Source: Telmatactis stephensoni
Taxonomy: Eukaryota; Cnidaria; Anthozoa; Actiniaria; Isophelliidae
DNA: 64,000 nucleotides
Direction of reading: 5' to 3'
Assembly (NCBI GenBank): GCA_029948255.1
Contig: JALIZF010001888.1
Coordinates: forward strand, 744,001 to 808,000
Shown here in pieces: positions 23,270 through 35,104 of this stretch; within the stretch, counting starts at the first letter, position 1; each line of letters starts with the position of its first letter. Position numbers and translations under genes: made by a program. The notes under the pieces are model-generated. The model saw nothing but the letters and a program-made list of their open reading frames with translations. It was not told the origin of the DNA and ran no database searches.

Positions 23270-24850
23270 CGGATCGCAAAAACTTCTAGCCGTCGTTCAG
23301 TTTCAGAAATCAACCAGCTGAACTTTCTTAGAGACTTTATTTGACTTTATAATATGATTATCCCCTGTCATTATGAATTCAAGGGTTTTATCTAGATCTT
23401 CCCCTTAAATTTATAATTTCCGGAGTCCAACAGATGGAATTTTCTCATCTATGTGTCAGATGTGTGGACACCGAGACTTAGAAATATACTAACTACCGAT
23501 TTTTGGTGAGAGAAAGTCTTTGATCAATGGCTGGGATCGAGACCGAGATTGAGACCTTGTGCACTCCTATACCCGCTTTTTACCACTATACTACTGAGCT
23601 TTAGATCTGATTGGATTTTCCCAACAAAATATGATTTGTGTGTTATCATGAAGTTCATTAGCCGGTGTTGCTTTGAATAGAATTGAAAAACGATTATTTA
23701 AGGTTTCCTTCTGGAAATTCGGTAACAATGATCTAATCAATGATTGTCTTTTTGAATCGCTTTTGTGTGAAACCCTCCTCAATCACATAATAGCCTCGGT
23801 TTTCGGTATTTGACTCTTCCTTATTTCTAAATATGTCGTTCGGCGTTATTAAGATTTTAATTTTGTTTTAATAAAGTAATCATTCATGAAATAATGAACT
23901 CGCTGATGATGACCAACCACTTTCTAATGTCAATACTGTCGGACTGAGATCGTACCAAATAAAACCTGAAGATTGATGTGTCTTTGAAGGGGAAGATGAA
24001 CTAGTAGTCTATTTGAGAATATATGACCTACAAATAAGAAAACTGAGCGAATTACCTCCAACAGCGTCGGTCAAATGGCCAACAGTCCCAGTCTAGGTAC
24101 CAAAATCATAGGAATTGTAATCACCGTGCGAAAAAATCCCAAACACTGCTAACTGAAGGCTTTAAAATCCAGCTAGTTAAAGAAGTTCCATAGAAATAAA
24201 ACCGAACAAAGATTTTTAATGAAATTTCGTACAGTTATAACTGAGTTTAACCGATTCCAAAAATCAAATAAAAAGGGGGGTCATCGTGTTCATTTTTGCC
24301 CTTTATGGCGGTAATTTTAAGCATCTATATATATGAGGCCGTGCGTGTGCCAGCAATTTTCGAAAACGGAAAATCGGACAAAAGGCACTCACCATTTACA
24401 TCAAGTTATCGTCAGCATTAAAATGTTGAAGTCATTCTATATTTTACACATCGAACAAAAAGTGAAGCCTCAAAAATTTACAAGAAAATTCAACTGTCAC
24501 GTAAACTGAAGATGAGATATTTCGACACCAGTACATACCTTAGATGTAATTTGGCCTAAAAAGCCCTATAGGGAGGACCAATAAAGTTGTATGTATGTAT
24601 GTATACCCTGATATTAGTCTGAAAAGCGCTTTCTACGGTATTCGAAAATATTTCGGAAATGGAATATAGATTTTGTTGAAATCTCTGATAGGTTACTTTA
24701 CTATTGTTGATTTGGTATAATAAAAGCGATAGGTCACCGTGTTCGTTTTTGCGCTGCAACTCGCTAAAGTACGAGTTTTGTCTTCAAAATAGGCTTTGAC
24801 GGGAGAGAGGAGTAGGACGAAATAGTAAAAACAGTTAGGAAAAATAATAA
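23270..24850. other. 5' flank of receptor copy 2, duplicated upstream of copy 3
   Basis: Non-coding. From about 24009 to 24840 it is nearly identical to 33167-33950. The two copies differ by an approximately 60-bp replaced segment near 24545-24615, which holds ATGT repeats in this copy. No exon was seen. Confidence 0.6.
24009..24840. repeat. Segmental duplication, copy A
   Basis: Direct repeat of 33167-33950, recognised by GAGAATATATGACCTAC, CCTCCAACAGCGTCGGTCAA and GGTACCAAAATCATAGGAAT. A third truncated copy occurs at 43089-43136. It is part of the duplicated receptor unit. Confidence 0.85.
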
Positions 24851-25860
24851 CCGATATAATAATAATAATATAATTCTTGCAGGGCATTACACAGGGTCTC
24901 GATGCCCTTATAATAACAATTAAAAATAACAAAAAATAAAGATAAAAATAAAGATAAATGATTAATGTCAATACATGAAATTATTAAATGAAATTATACA
25001 TTAAACAGATGAGTCTTTAGTCCTCTTTTGAAGGAGTTCAAGGAAGGTGAATGGCGTAAGTTTTTGGAAAGATTGTTTCAAAGACGCGGAGCACATGTAC
25101 CGCAAATGCCCTTTGACCATAGTTCTTATATATAGTATTGAAGTTTGGTTCTTTAAGCTTCATGTTATCATCATAGTTGGAGCGTAATAGACGGGAAGGT
25201 CTGTGTAATGTCAATAGCTCACTGATGTACTTCGGTGAAAGACCATGCAGAGCCTTGTATGATATCATAAGCACCTTGAAGATGATGCGCTTATCGATTG
25301 TTAGCCAATGCAGCTTTCTAAGAACAGGAGTGAGGTGATCCCTCTTCTTAGTTCTAGTGACGAGTCTTATTGCGCAATTTTGGATTTGCTGAATCTTCGA
25401 GATATCTTTCTCAGGTAAGCCAATTAGGACGCTGTTGCAGTAGTCGAGCCTTGATGTCACGGATGCATGAACGAGTTTCTCTTAGGTGTTAGAGCCGAGG
25501 TATCTGCCAACACGACCGATACGCTTCAAGGCCAGAGTTGCAGATCTAATATAATATAATAATAATATAATATAATTTCTATAGCGCCTTTTCCATATGT
25601 CCAAAGGCGCTTTACAAACAAATGATGACTATAATGTAATATAATATTCTAAAGACAAGTCTTCAGCTAGGATTGGATGATTTACATATATCGTTCACAC
25701 GTATAGACATTTTTAGATGTTGATCAAGATTTACACCAAGATCACGTGCTACAGGACTGGGCTCAATGGGATCACTATTTAGTATTACTTCAGATATTGG
25801 TTCCCTAGGCAGAACGGTCATTTGGCACATTCATATTATGACATAATCTTTGTCTATACT
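24850..25860 (-). mobile_element. Decayed LINE (CR1/L2-like) 3' fragment, interrupted
   Basis: 25038-25460 encodes the end of a reverse transcriptase [35 protein letters not shown] and [16 protein letters not shown] are hallmarks of CR1/L2-type non-LTR elements. Upstream the frame continues through IRSATLALKRIGRVGRYLG but contains a stop (TAA) before EKLVHAS. A further segment at about 25660-25830 encodes ARDLGVNLDQHLKMS, which belongs in the same ORF. The two are separated by an insert at about 25555-25660. Near the end a frameshift separates KTYAIHLP from the expected NSFKRGLKTHLFNV. The 3' UTR ends in ATT repeats near 24860. It is non-functional. Confidence 0.8.
25555..25660 (-). mobile_element. 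Short retroposon tail inserted in the LINE
   Basis: TATAGCGCCTTTTCCATATG and AAAGGCGCTTTACAAA, read in reverse, form the 'GTAAAGCGC ... GGCGCTATAGAAAT' type tail, with ATA-rich repeats on the left. It splits two segments of the same reverse-transcriptase frame. Confidence 0.5.
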
Positions 25861-25889
25861 TTCGAAAATTTTAAGCGACTATAAATGTT

Positions 25890-27147
25890 TGTATTCTTTT
25901 ACAAAATCAAATCCGCCACTAAAGTTAGTCACACAACATTTTCCTAAAATATACAAAAACAAAATTTTCCTATATGCTTTACAAAATCAAATCCGCCACT
26001 AAAGTTAGTCGCACAAAATTTTCCTAATAAATATCAATATGCAATAAATAAAATTTTCCTATATGCTTTACAAAATCAAATCCGCCACTAAAGTTAGTCG
26101 CACAAAATTTTCCAGTAATAAATATCAATCCTAATTCCTTTATCCGCCACTCCAAAACAAACAGTAAGTTTACAATGCTCTTCCTGTGTAGAAAAAGTGT
26201 GCCGCCTGGGCTACAATAGCTAATTCCATTGTTTTCTTTAATTTGTGTCTGTTTGACTATTACACCAAATTTCTATTTCACGGGTTAAATGCCTTCACTC
26301 TAAACATTTTTGAAGTACGATTTGTTGTATTTAACTGCAAAGTTGTAATAAATTGTTTGTTTGATTTTGGATTTTCTTTGTCTGAGCATTTCTTCAATTT
26401 AAGGTTTTTGCTTTGTATTGTATTGTTTGTTTGCTTTGGGGATTAGGAAAATTTTGCGCGTGTAAACTTATTGGCGGATTTTGGTGCTCCGAGGCTCTTG
26501 TAATCAATTAGGAAAATTTTGAGCGTGTAAACTTAGTGTCGGATTTTTGGGTTCCGAGGCTCTTGGATTTAATTAGGAAAATTTTGTGCGTGTAAACTTA
26601 GTGGTGGATTTTTGGGTTCCGAGGCTCTTGGATTTAATAGGAAAATTTTGTGCGTGTAAGCTTAGTGGCGGATTTTCGTGCTTCTAGCCTCTTGTAATCA
26701 ATTAGGAAAAATTTGTGCGTGGAAACTTAGTGGCGAATTTTTGGGTTCCGAGGCTCTTGTAATCAATTAGGAAAATTTTGTGCGTATAAACTTAGTGGCG
26801 GATTTTTGTGCTCCGAGGCTCTTGGATTTAATTAGGAAAATTTTGCCCGTGTAAAGTTAGTGGCGGATTTTGGTGCTCCGAGGCGCTTGTAGTTAATTAG
26901 GAAAATTTTGCGCGTGTAAAGTTAATGGCGGATTTTGGTGCTCCGAGGCGATTGTAGTTGATTAGGAACATTTTGCGCGTGTAAAGTTAATGGCGGATTT
27001 TGGTGCTCCGAGGCGCTTGGGTTTATTTAGGAAAATTTTGCGCGTGTAAGCTTAGTGGCAGATTTTCGTCATTCTAGGCTCTAGTAATTAATTAGGACAA
27101 TTTTGCGCATGTAAACTTAATGGCGGATTTCCGTAATTCTAATAAAA
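25890..27147. mobile_element. FoldBack-like element: opposed satellite blocks
   Basis: The left block (about 25905-26130) has three units of about 80 bp containing AAATCCGCCACTAAAGTTAG and CACAAAATTTTCCTA. The right block (26447-27147) has eleven units of 58-65 bp built on AGGAAAATTTTGCGCGTG, TAAACTTAGTGGCGGATTT and CCGAGGCTCTTG. The left core is the reverse complement of the right core, so the two blocks face each other across about 315 bp. Inverted termini made of tandem subrepeats are characteristic of FoldBack elements. The short open frame in the centre (26243-26446) has no recognisable product. Confidence 0.55.
26447..27147. repeat. ~64-bp satellite, 11 units
   Basis: Each unit begins AGGAAAATTTTG and is contiguous with the next, with no unique spacers. 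Units 7-9 share TAAAGTTA and GAGGCG variants, suggesting local amplification. Unit 11 is truncated. Confidence 0.9.
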
Positions 27148-27474
27148 TAGCGAATTATTAGTATTATGAAAATTTTGTAAATTATTAAAAATTCTAAATA
27201 TTATTTCTACTACTAATTTTTTCTAATACAGAAATATATAATTGCATAATATGCCATAACTTGTTATTATCTCTTTCAAAAATCATCGACAAAAGCCCCA
27301 GAAGATCCACAAAGGGCGGTTTCGCAGGCTACAAAATTCATTCAAGGCGCACAGCTGATATGCATTGATGGGAGACTGATAAGAAAACAAAAACTTCTGA
27401 ATTTACCACAACAAGAGAAGAAAATAGACATTGAATAAAACAAGGGTGCTGCCTAGATGTAACAAGAGGGCCGC

Positions 27475-28134
27475 CTCAAGGATGTTAAGGCTTGGCTTTT
27501 TCCATAATTGCAGTTTCTGGCATAACTCTGTTAAAATTTTACCTAGAAAAGTGAGATTTGACACCTAGGTGTACCTTAGGGCTCTCCGTATTTCAAGTAT
27601 GATAATTACATTTTTGAGTGGTCACGTGACCTCAGAAACGTAAAAATCGATAAATTCAAATGGGCCAATGGGTTTTACTTTAATAAAAAAATTTCTTTAT
27701 AAACGTGTTTCTTAGGAGCCACTAAGCAGGTTTCTGTCCGGAATAGATGACTTTCTCATTTTCCTGGCAAAATATTTTACAAAATAGGTCACGTGACCAA
27801 GGTATTGAACAAAACTTTGTTCATTATCTTCCTTGAAATAAGAAAAAGTCGACCATTCCGGACTGATTCTTGTTTAACCTGACTAGCTTAATAGTTCTAA
27901 TTGAAAATGTTTTTGAAAATCCAAAACTTCGCCAGCCCATTTGCAAATTTCTGATTAAATGAATTTCCGGTCACGTGACCATCCTTTACCATTGATTTAG
28001 CGTTTCATATCCTAAGGATCTCGAGTATTACCTTCATGCTTAATTTGAACATCAGAAGTTCAAACCACACGAAGATATTTAGAAAAGCTTAATTTTTGAG
28101 AAATTGAAAAATGCCAAGCCTTAACACCCTTGAG
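27475..28134. mobile_element. 660-bp foldback MITE in the 3' flank of receptor copy 3
   Basis: The ends are CTCAAGGATGTTAAGGCTTG and its near-complement ending CACCCTTGAG. Other receptor units keep the uninterrupted sequence GGCCGCTATAGG (for example 43169-43180). Here it reads GGCCGC, element, GCTATAGG, so the insertion duplicated GC. The interior is symmetrical, with GTCACGTGACC-type motifs. There is no coding capacity. Confidence 0.75.
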
Positions 28135-28273
28135 GCTATAGGCAAGAGCTTTCACGTCTTGTATGTCATATTTATACATGTATACGTATTGATAAAGCTG
28201 CTCAGAAAATCAGAAAACAAGCGATAAAAATACTTCTACAAACTGGATCACATCGATGTTGTTTTTACAGAAG

Positions 28274-29290
28274 TCAGCGCTGCACTTGTGCTAGTTGTCC
28301 GTTCCTTGGAGACACACTTGCAAGATTCAGGTTGACGCAAGTTAAGTTTCTTCTCACGTTCCTTCTACGTCGACATTTGCAAACAATCTTCAATGCATTT
28401 CGAAAGGATTGGATAAAAACACAATACAAGATGGGGTTTAGTGTGGAGTTTATCGTGTAAAGTAAGACGATAACTCCATATAGATTCCATACAGACAATG
28501 ACAATGTTTTAGAAAAGAAATACATGATAAGGGGAACTCCACAAAATACGTAGAAAATTAGAGTTAGAATTACTACTATCAAAATCACCCTTTTTTTCTC
28601 TCTTTGTCTTGCTCTTTGGACAGCGGCTTGGAGTCCTTGAAACACTGAGCGTTTTAACGTTAAAATGACTCGAAAATACAGATAGAATATCACTACAGAA
28701 GGAATTCCAAACAACAGTATGACTCCACTTATAGCACTTGCTTGAGTGCCGTACCAGTCAGAGTCAGTATAGACACATTGTTGAGTTGGGACGAAAGAAA
28801 CATGCAAGAAATCAATCACTGCGAACACGAAACCCAACATCCAGCTTGGTATTATAATCCATTTGAGTCTTGACTTTGGAATACCCCCGTCTCTTCGTGT
28901 TAGTGGGTGAACAATAGCCATATATCGTTCATAGGCGATGAACACCAGAAGTGGAGACGAAACAGCGGTTCCAAGCCAGCAACCTGACACTATTATTTTG
29001 CACAGCACTTCAGCAGCAAGTTCACTTTGGTTGTACAATCTATCAAGAAACACTGAACTCATGGAATGAGCGCGGAGGATAGCTACATGAAGAACGGCAA
29101 AACAACCCGATATTGCATCCATGATGGCAAGGTTCAGCAGAAGATAGTTCATAGAGGTTCTCATGGATTTTACACGAATTATAATGCAAGAGATTAAGAC
29201 ATTGCCCACAATGGCGAGTGAAGCAGTCACGATGGAAATTATATCGATAATAATGTGTTCAACCGTCATTTTCGTACCGACTGGTCGCAA
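28274..29290 (-). CDS. Class A GPCR, array member 3
   Basis: Intronless, 338 codons, starting MRPVGTKMTVEHI. It has intact TMs, ERYMAIVHPL, FYVFCGVPLIMYF in TM6 and NPILYCVF in TM7. ECL1 carries a longer variant (ILRAHSMSSVFLDRL). The tail is shortened and ends RNGQLAQVQR, losing the LTSVKTTSM ending of most copies. An approximately 3.9-kb stretch of insertions separates its 5' flank from the segment it shares with copy 2. Confidence 0.9.
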   Translation of the reverse strand: MRPVGTKMTVEHIIIDIISIVTASLAIVGNVLISCIIIRVKSMRTSMNYLLLNLAIMDAISGCFAVLHVAILRAHSMSSVFLDRLYNQSELAAEVLCKIIVSGCWLGTAVSSPLLVFIAYERYMAIVHPLTRRDGGIPKSRLKWIIIPSWMLGFVFAVIDFLHVSFVPTQQCVYTDSDWYGTQASAISGVILLFGIPSVVIFYLYFRVILTLKRSVFQGLQAAVQRARQREKKRVILIVVILTLIFYVFCGVPLIMYFFSKTLSLSVWNLYGVIVLLYTINSTLNPILYCVFIQSFRNALKIVCKCRRRRNVRRNLTCVNLNLASVSPRNGQLAQVQR

Positions 29291-29640
29291 AAGCTTTTAG
29301 CCGTCGTTCAGTTTCAGAAATCAACCAGCCCAAGGTTTCTTAGAGACTATAGTACTTGACAAAGACACCTGCTCTCTGTTGTTGAAGTGTTTATTTGACT
29401 TTATAATATGATTACCCCGGTGATTATGAATTCAAGGGTTTTATCTAGATCTTCCCGGAAATTTATCTAGATAAATCCCTTAATTGTATTTATCATTTCC
29501 GGGGTCTAACAGATGGCATTTTCTCATCTATGTGTGGACACCGAGACTTAGAAATATAAGAAGTATTTGATCAATGGCTAGCCTGGATCGAGACGTCGAG
29601 ACCTTGTGCACTCCTATACCCGTTTTTAACAACAAAACTA

Positions 29641-29782
29641 GAGTACAAACACTAAAAGTGTGCAACATAAATAGTACTAAATAGTACTAAATTATGCAAA
29701 TTCTTTTGTTTTGCTATTGTTTAATTAGTGCTATTTAGTACTAAATACTGCAAAGTATTGCACACTTTTAGTGTTTGTACTC
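29641..29782. mobile_element. Tc1/mariner-type MITE with TA duplication
   Basis: GAGTACAAACACTAAAAGTG at the left end is mirrored perfectly at the right end (CACTTTTAGTGTTTGTACTC), with about 25-bp TIRs. Both sides are flanked by TA, the target duplication used by Tc1/mariner transposases. It is 142 bp, non-coding, with AGTACTAAATAGTACTAAAT inside. Confidence 0.75.
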
Positions 29783-31072
29783 TAATGGGCCATATTTCTA
29801 AATATGTCGTTCGGCGTTTTTAAAATTTTAATTTTGTTTTAGTACCCGGAATTTGGAGCCGGGGATTGATCGATTAATATAAATTTCATTTTCAAAAATC
29901 TTACACAAAGAAACTGAAATAGAAAGTCCCCTATTCATTCTACAAAAGACTAAAAAAGTCTTTACTTGAATTCCCTTGCGTGGAAAAGAAAAGGTCAAGG
30001 AAATTTGTCTAATCTAGAACAATTTTAGATATCAAAATCAAAAGATCGATAAGCCTGACTTTTTCTGGATTTTTCTCCAACTGATGGAAATAACAATCAC
30101 GCAAACGCTCGCCATCGGCACAAACCCAACGGCAAAAGCTAAACGGAAAACAAATCAATCTTTAAAAATAAAGACATTTTTATGGTGATCATGAATTCCA
30201 GGGTGAAATTTTCGTTTTTGTTTCATACATTAAGTGTCAAGAAGATAGATGACATTGTTTAGTTTTTATGAAAGCGAAGTTGAGTTAACTCACCAATTCT
30301 GTGTCAAACTAGCCTGATTCAAAAGAAAACTTTGAATCACAACCTATAAAGAGTCGTTTTTCTTCCTAAAAACAGTTGTAACAAAGAAAAAACACAAAAC
30401 CTTTAACAAAACATAATTTATTTACTATATTCTACACTAAAGAGCTAGTTTTTAATTGACAAAGTTGTCCCAGAACACTTCATGTGAAAGCTTACGAAGG
30501 GCTTGTCAATACGATAACTTCAAAGAGCAAAAATCCAACAAAAAAGATCTCAATCGTCTAAAAAATTATACCAAAGCAATCATAGAACTTTTTTTGTCAG
30601 TCTGAGATATCAGATGAAAGATAAGAAATTGTTAGGAAGTACCTTATAGAGTGATTTTGTCCAACACCTCTGTCCACCATTTTGTTTTTCAAAACTGCTC
30701 TATTTTCTAACTTAGCTTTGGCGCTAGATGAAACGCTGCGTGCTGATTGATGAAAATTCAATTTCATTGTTTTTCCGGTGTTTTCATTGGCTAAAATCAA
30801 AGTAGAGTTATTTTAACTCCCCTGTTTCTTCTAACTACTCTACTCTAAATGGAGTTGATTTTACTCCACTTTTCACAACTCCAGAACTAGAGTAAAAGCA
30901 GCTCTAGTTCCTCTTCAGAGGAGTAGATTTTACTCCTTCTTTGGAGTCACTTTTACTCCTTTCAAATTACTCTCCTTGTCAGAGTACTTTTTACTCTACC
31001 GTAAGAGTAAAAACAACTCTCTAAAATTTACAGTGTTGAAGGGGAAGATAAAATTAGTAGTCTATTTAACAA

Positions 31073-31481
31073 ATCGAACATAGTTTTTCATCTCGCTACG
31101 CTCGTGGTTCCACTTAACAAGTAGAACAGCTTTTTCCGTGCTCCATTCAGTAATACAGCACGCAGGAAGTGACGAGAGCACGAAAGAAGTGTAAGGAGAG
31201 CACGAGCCGTAGTTCTATTTGTTTTATTATATATTTTGAAGTAAATATTCAAGGGAAAAAGTTCGATTTTCTCCGTACAAAAATTTAAAAAGTGCGCGCG
31301 CGCAGTCGAGCTCGCGCTGCTGACATCAGAACTGTGCTCCGTTCTCTGATAAAGCACAGCTGTCAGCCAATCAGAGCGCGCGTATCGACAAGGGTATATA
31401 ATAATTGAGTTTTGAACATTTTTGTGACGTCATCTATGATCAATAAGAGGACAGACAATGAAAAACTATGTTCGATTTGTT
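31073..31481. mobile_element. ~409-bp TIR element containing CCAAT and CRE motifs
   Basis: ACAAATCGAACATAGTTTTT at the left is the reverse complement of AAAAACTATGTTCGATTTGT at the right. Inside are CAGCCAATCAGAGCGCGCG and TGACGTCA (near 31421), the same pair of motifs as the modules near other receptor copies, in reverse orientation. Confidence 0.65.
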
Positions 31482-33166
31482 TTTTACCACAAAAACAGCA
31501 TTTCAATTTAAAACGTGACTGCATTTCGTGACATGACCAAAACGTGACTGAAATCACAGCTGTGCATGCGAAGAGTCCTGTCAGTCAGAGCTGCCAGTCA
31601 GAACTTTGCGAACGGTTTTACAATTATTTGATATCCTTCTTTATGAATACTGTCAACGACTTTCTGGAAAGCAAGTATTTTCATGTAGTACATATCATGA
31701 GTCAGGACTACAACTCCTTCGTAGCTCTTTTGATGGAATCGAAAATTGAGCGGCCCAAGAGTTTTGTTCAATTTCACTTTTAAAACTGTAAGTCGTACTT
31801 TTCCTCATGATTTTTTGTGAAATTTGTTCTGGTTATTCATGCTTTAAGGACACTCCTTCCAAGACCTGATAACAATGTTTTATTTGTGAAAGATCTAGAA
31901 GACAAAACTAAAACTCTTTCCTCGTGGTTTATCAGAACAAAAACAGCCGTGTGAAAAGTCGTGTGCGATTTTACGTCCGATGGTAAGTCAGTGTACATTT
32001 ATGAGTCTAAATAATGTTTTATTTTGAATTTTCTCAATGCAAAATATCATTTGTCTTTACAAAAGTTTTGTCAACCGTTATTATCATTTCTATGCTGCAT
32101 GAAATCTGATATTTCAAGCCGTAAAAGATGAGAAAACATCAAATTTTTTCGGCGGCTTTGTCATGAATGACAAATCAGTTAAAACTTTTAGTCTGTAATT
32201 GTTGGTGACTGGTTTGAAATTTTGAATATATAAAACGTATTAATATCATCGTTTTCCTAACGGTTGCCAAAAAAATTAAATGTTTTGTGAGTTGTTTTAC
32301 ACCAACACCAGCATCTCTCCGAGTGAAAGTCGGCGCTAAATTTTGGTAAATTTTCACCGGTGAAATGTCATGAACCTGCCTGGCGGTTTTGTTAATAACT
32401 ATCGATTTTCGAGGCAAAAACAATTAGACTTACAATATTTGTAGTCATTCTACTGGCTCAAAAATGTAAACTATAGTATTCTCTTTTCAAAAAACTTCAA
32501 AAAGTTTGACTTTGCTTTGCGTGACAGATGACGCAACATGTAATTTATGTCAATGGAGGTACGAGATTGACATAAATTGTTATTTTACCGGCATGGTTCA
32601 GTAGCCTAGGGAGAGTTGCAGTGCATTCTGGGTATCGGTATAAATGTGAGTACGTTAGGAATTCGAATCATCTAGGGTCAGTCAACGGCGTCACCACTGA
32701 CTTTTTCTATAAAATTTGTTATGTTTCTTGATGTTTTTCTTGCTTTTGTACTAAATTAGTAGCCATGCCTCTGATTAATTGTTTTAGGAACCTTTTACCC
32801 CAAAGGCTGCAGCATTGCATGGTAGGGTTGCACGTTTCCCTGTTTTCCTACAAAGTGGGTTTTTGGGTTTTTCGTGTCCGGCATGCTGCTTAGTCTCTTT
32901 TTGTAAAGTTCAACAGTTTCTGACATATTAAGCTATGTACGATTATATGTCAGGAGATATTTAAAGTAATTCTATGTTTTGAAGCTGTGTATGAGAAACG
33001 TTTGAAATAAATTGTATGTTGCGTTCGACTGACCAACATGCCCAAGTATCGATGTTGTTATGAGTGCTAATGAGTAATGTAAGCAAAATAATATCTATGT
33101 GTCTGTCCTCTTAGTGATCATAGCTGACAGCCAATCAGAAAGCGAGAAAATTACAAGTTGTGGTAA

Positions 33167-33950
33167 AATTGAGAATATATGACCTACAAATAAGAAAACT
33201 GAGCGATTTACCTCCAACAGCGTCGGTCAAATGGCCCAACAGTCCCAGTCTAGGTACCAAAATCATAGGAATTGTAATCCTCGTGCGAAAAAATGCCAAA
33301 CACCGCTAACTGAAGGCTTTAAAATCCAGGTTAAAGAAGTTCCATAGAAATAAAACCGAACATAGATTTTTAATGAAATTTCGTACAGTTATAACTGAGC
33401 TTAACCGATTCCAAAAATCAAATTAAAAAGGGGGATCATCGTGTTCATTTTTGCCCTTTATGGCGGTAATTTTAAGCATCTATATATATGAGGCCGTGCG
33501 TGCTGCCAGCAATTTTCGAAAACGGAAAATCGAACAAAAGGCACTCACCATTTACATCAAGTTATCGTCAGCATTGAAATGTTGAAGTCATTCTATATTT
33601 TACACATCGAATAAAAAGTGAAGCCTCAAAAATTTACAAGAAAATTCAACTGTCACGTAAACTGAAGATGAGATATTTCGACACCATTACATACCCAGCT
33701 GCATGATATTACTCTGACAACCGCTTTCTACGGTATTCGAAAATATCTCGGAAATGGAACATAGATTTTTGTTGAAATCTCTGATAGGTTACTTTACTAT
33801 TGTTGATTATTTGGTATAATAAAAACGATAGATCACCGTGTTTGTTTTTGCGTTACAACTCGCTAAAGTATGAGTTTTGTCTTCAAAATAGGCTTTGACG
33901 GGATTGAGGAGTAGGACGAAATAGCAAAAATAGTTAGGAAAAAAAGCCGA
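33167..33950. repeat. Segmental duplication, copy B
   Basis: Matches 24009-24840 almost base for base over most of its length. It retains CCCAGCTGCATGATATTACT where copy A has the replaced ATGT-rich segment. It probably represents the ancestral upstream region of receptor copy 3, displaced by insertions. Confidence 0.85.
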
Positions 33951-34108
33951 TATCTCTTTCAGTGTTTGTATCAGTGTTTCTTGTCTTTTTTGATGTTTTC
34001 AGTTATTTGTTGTACTACGACGATTTTAAGTATTTTACGTTTCAAAATGGTGTTTTTCATCTAAATGGCCGCCATCTTGAAAAATTTATCCGAGTGCGCG
34101 AGCTCGCG

Positions 34109-34495
34109 CATTGCCGGATTTCATACTGTGGGAGACTGGGTACAAGTCTCTAAATTGTGACAATGGCAACACAACACCCACATGGCCAGAAAGAACACAT
34201 CGAGTTATAGAAAATTCCGAAGTTTGGTGTTAATCGGATCAATATCGAACGACTTACAGCCGTTCAAAAGTGCTCAGAAATTTGCAAATTAAAGAAATGT
34301 ATGGTCATCTGGACAACTTGCAAACTTGCTTAAAATTTGTCATTCGGACAACTTCAAGAAATTGTGCGGATCTTTATAAAATTCTAGCACTCTTGAACGA
34401 CTGTAAGTCGATCGCTCAGTATTGGTCTATCATTCTACCATTGTCACCATTTAGGGACTTGTACCCAGTCTCCCAAAGTATGAAATCCGGCAATG
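34109..34495. mobile_element. Foldback element with 58-bp arms
   Basis: Arms 34109-34166 and 34438-34495 are reverse complements with few mismatches (CATTGCCGGATTTCATACT and AGTATGAAATCCGGCAATG; ACTGGGTACAAGTC and GACTTGTACCCAGT). The 153-codon open frame that overlaps it at 34270-34731 reads through the right arm and is judged spurious. Confidence 0.7.
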
Positions 34496-35104
34496 GTAGA
34501 ATCGCAGAAAAGCGTGCGCAGTGCAAAACTACAGAAATTACCATGAAGACCATGGTATTATTATCTCAACTTGTTATTATCTCATCAGTATATAAGGCAA
34601 AGGTGGTAAAAAAAACTTGCGTGTCCCCAACTTTTCGAATCATGGACAATGACAGACCCAAGCCCCAATTAACGAACATACATCATGCAATTCCAAAAAA
34701 CAAAGGACAAGGGCAAGAGATACCAAATTAATCTCCTCGACAGGTTCTGCTTGCCTAATAAAAATCTTTATTAACAAAACTTAGAATTGAAAAATACGAA
34801 TGGTTATGTCATTCTTTATTGACAAGTCTTAAAACGAAAAGTTTCCTCAAAATCTCGCTGAGATTTAGGTAAGAAAGATTCTAAACAAATACTGAAAAAT
34901 ACACCAAAAGGTCCAAAAAGGCAGGTTCGTAGGCTTCGAAATTTATTCAAGGCGCGAGGCTAACATGTCTTTAAGAAAACCGCAGAAAACCGCGGATGGA
35001 CGCAAAAGGTACTGAGAGCTATCACGACTTGTATGTTATATATACGTATTTACAAAGTAGCTCAGGAAATCAGAAAGCAAGCGATAAAGATACTTCTACA
35101 AAGA

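Larger units (their letters stand above)
29291..35104. other. Repeat-filled spacer between receptor copies 3 and 4
   Basis: No exon supported. From about 29291 to 29850 it follows the 5' flank of copy 2, then diverges at GTTTTAGTA. A piece resumes at 31035-31070 (GAAGGGGAAGATAAAATTAG), and the rest at 33167. So two blocks, about 29855-31030 and 31073-33162, look inserted. Listed separately are the element at 29641, the one at 31073, the duplication at 33167 and the foldback at 34109. At 30840-31030, clustered TTTTACTC/GAGTAAAA motifs end in AAAATTTACAGTG, probably one end of another DNA element. About 34930-35104 is the shared receptor 3' flank. Confidence 0.5.

Noticed and set aside
26447..27147. 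CRISPR-like array
   Set aside because: Repeats are contiguous without unique spacers, and the window is eukaryotic; it is a satellite.
34270..34731. 153-codon plus-strand open frame
   Set aside because: It runs through the right arm of a foldback element and has no recognisable domain.
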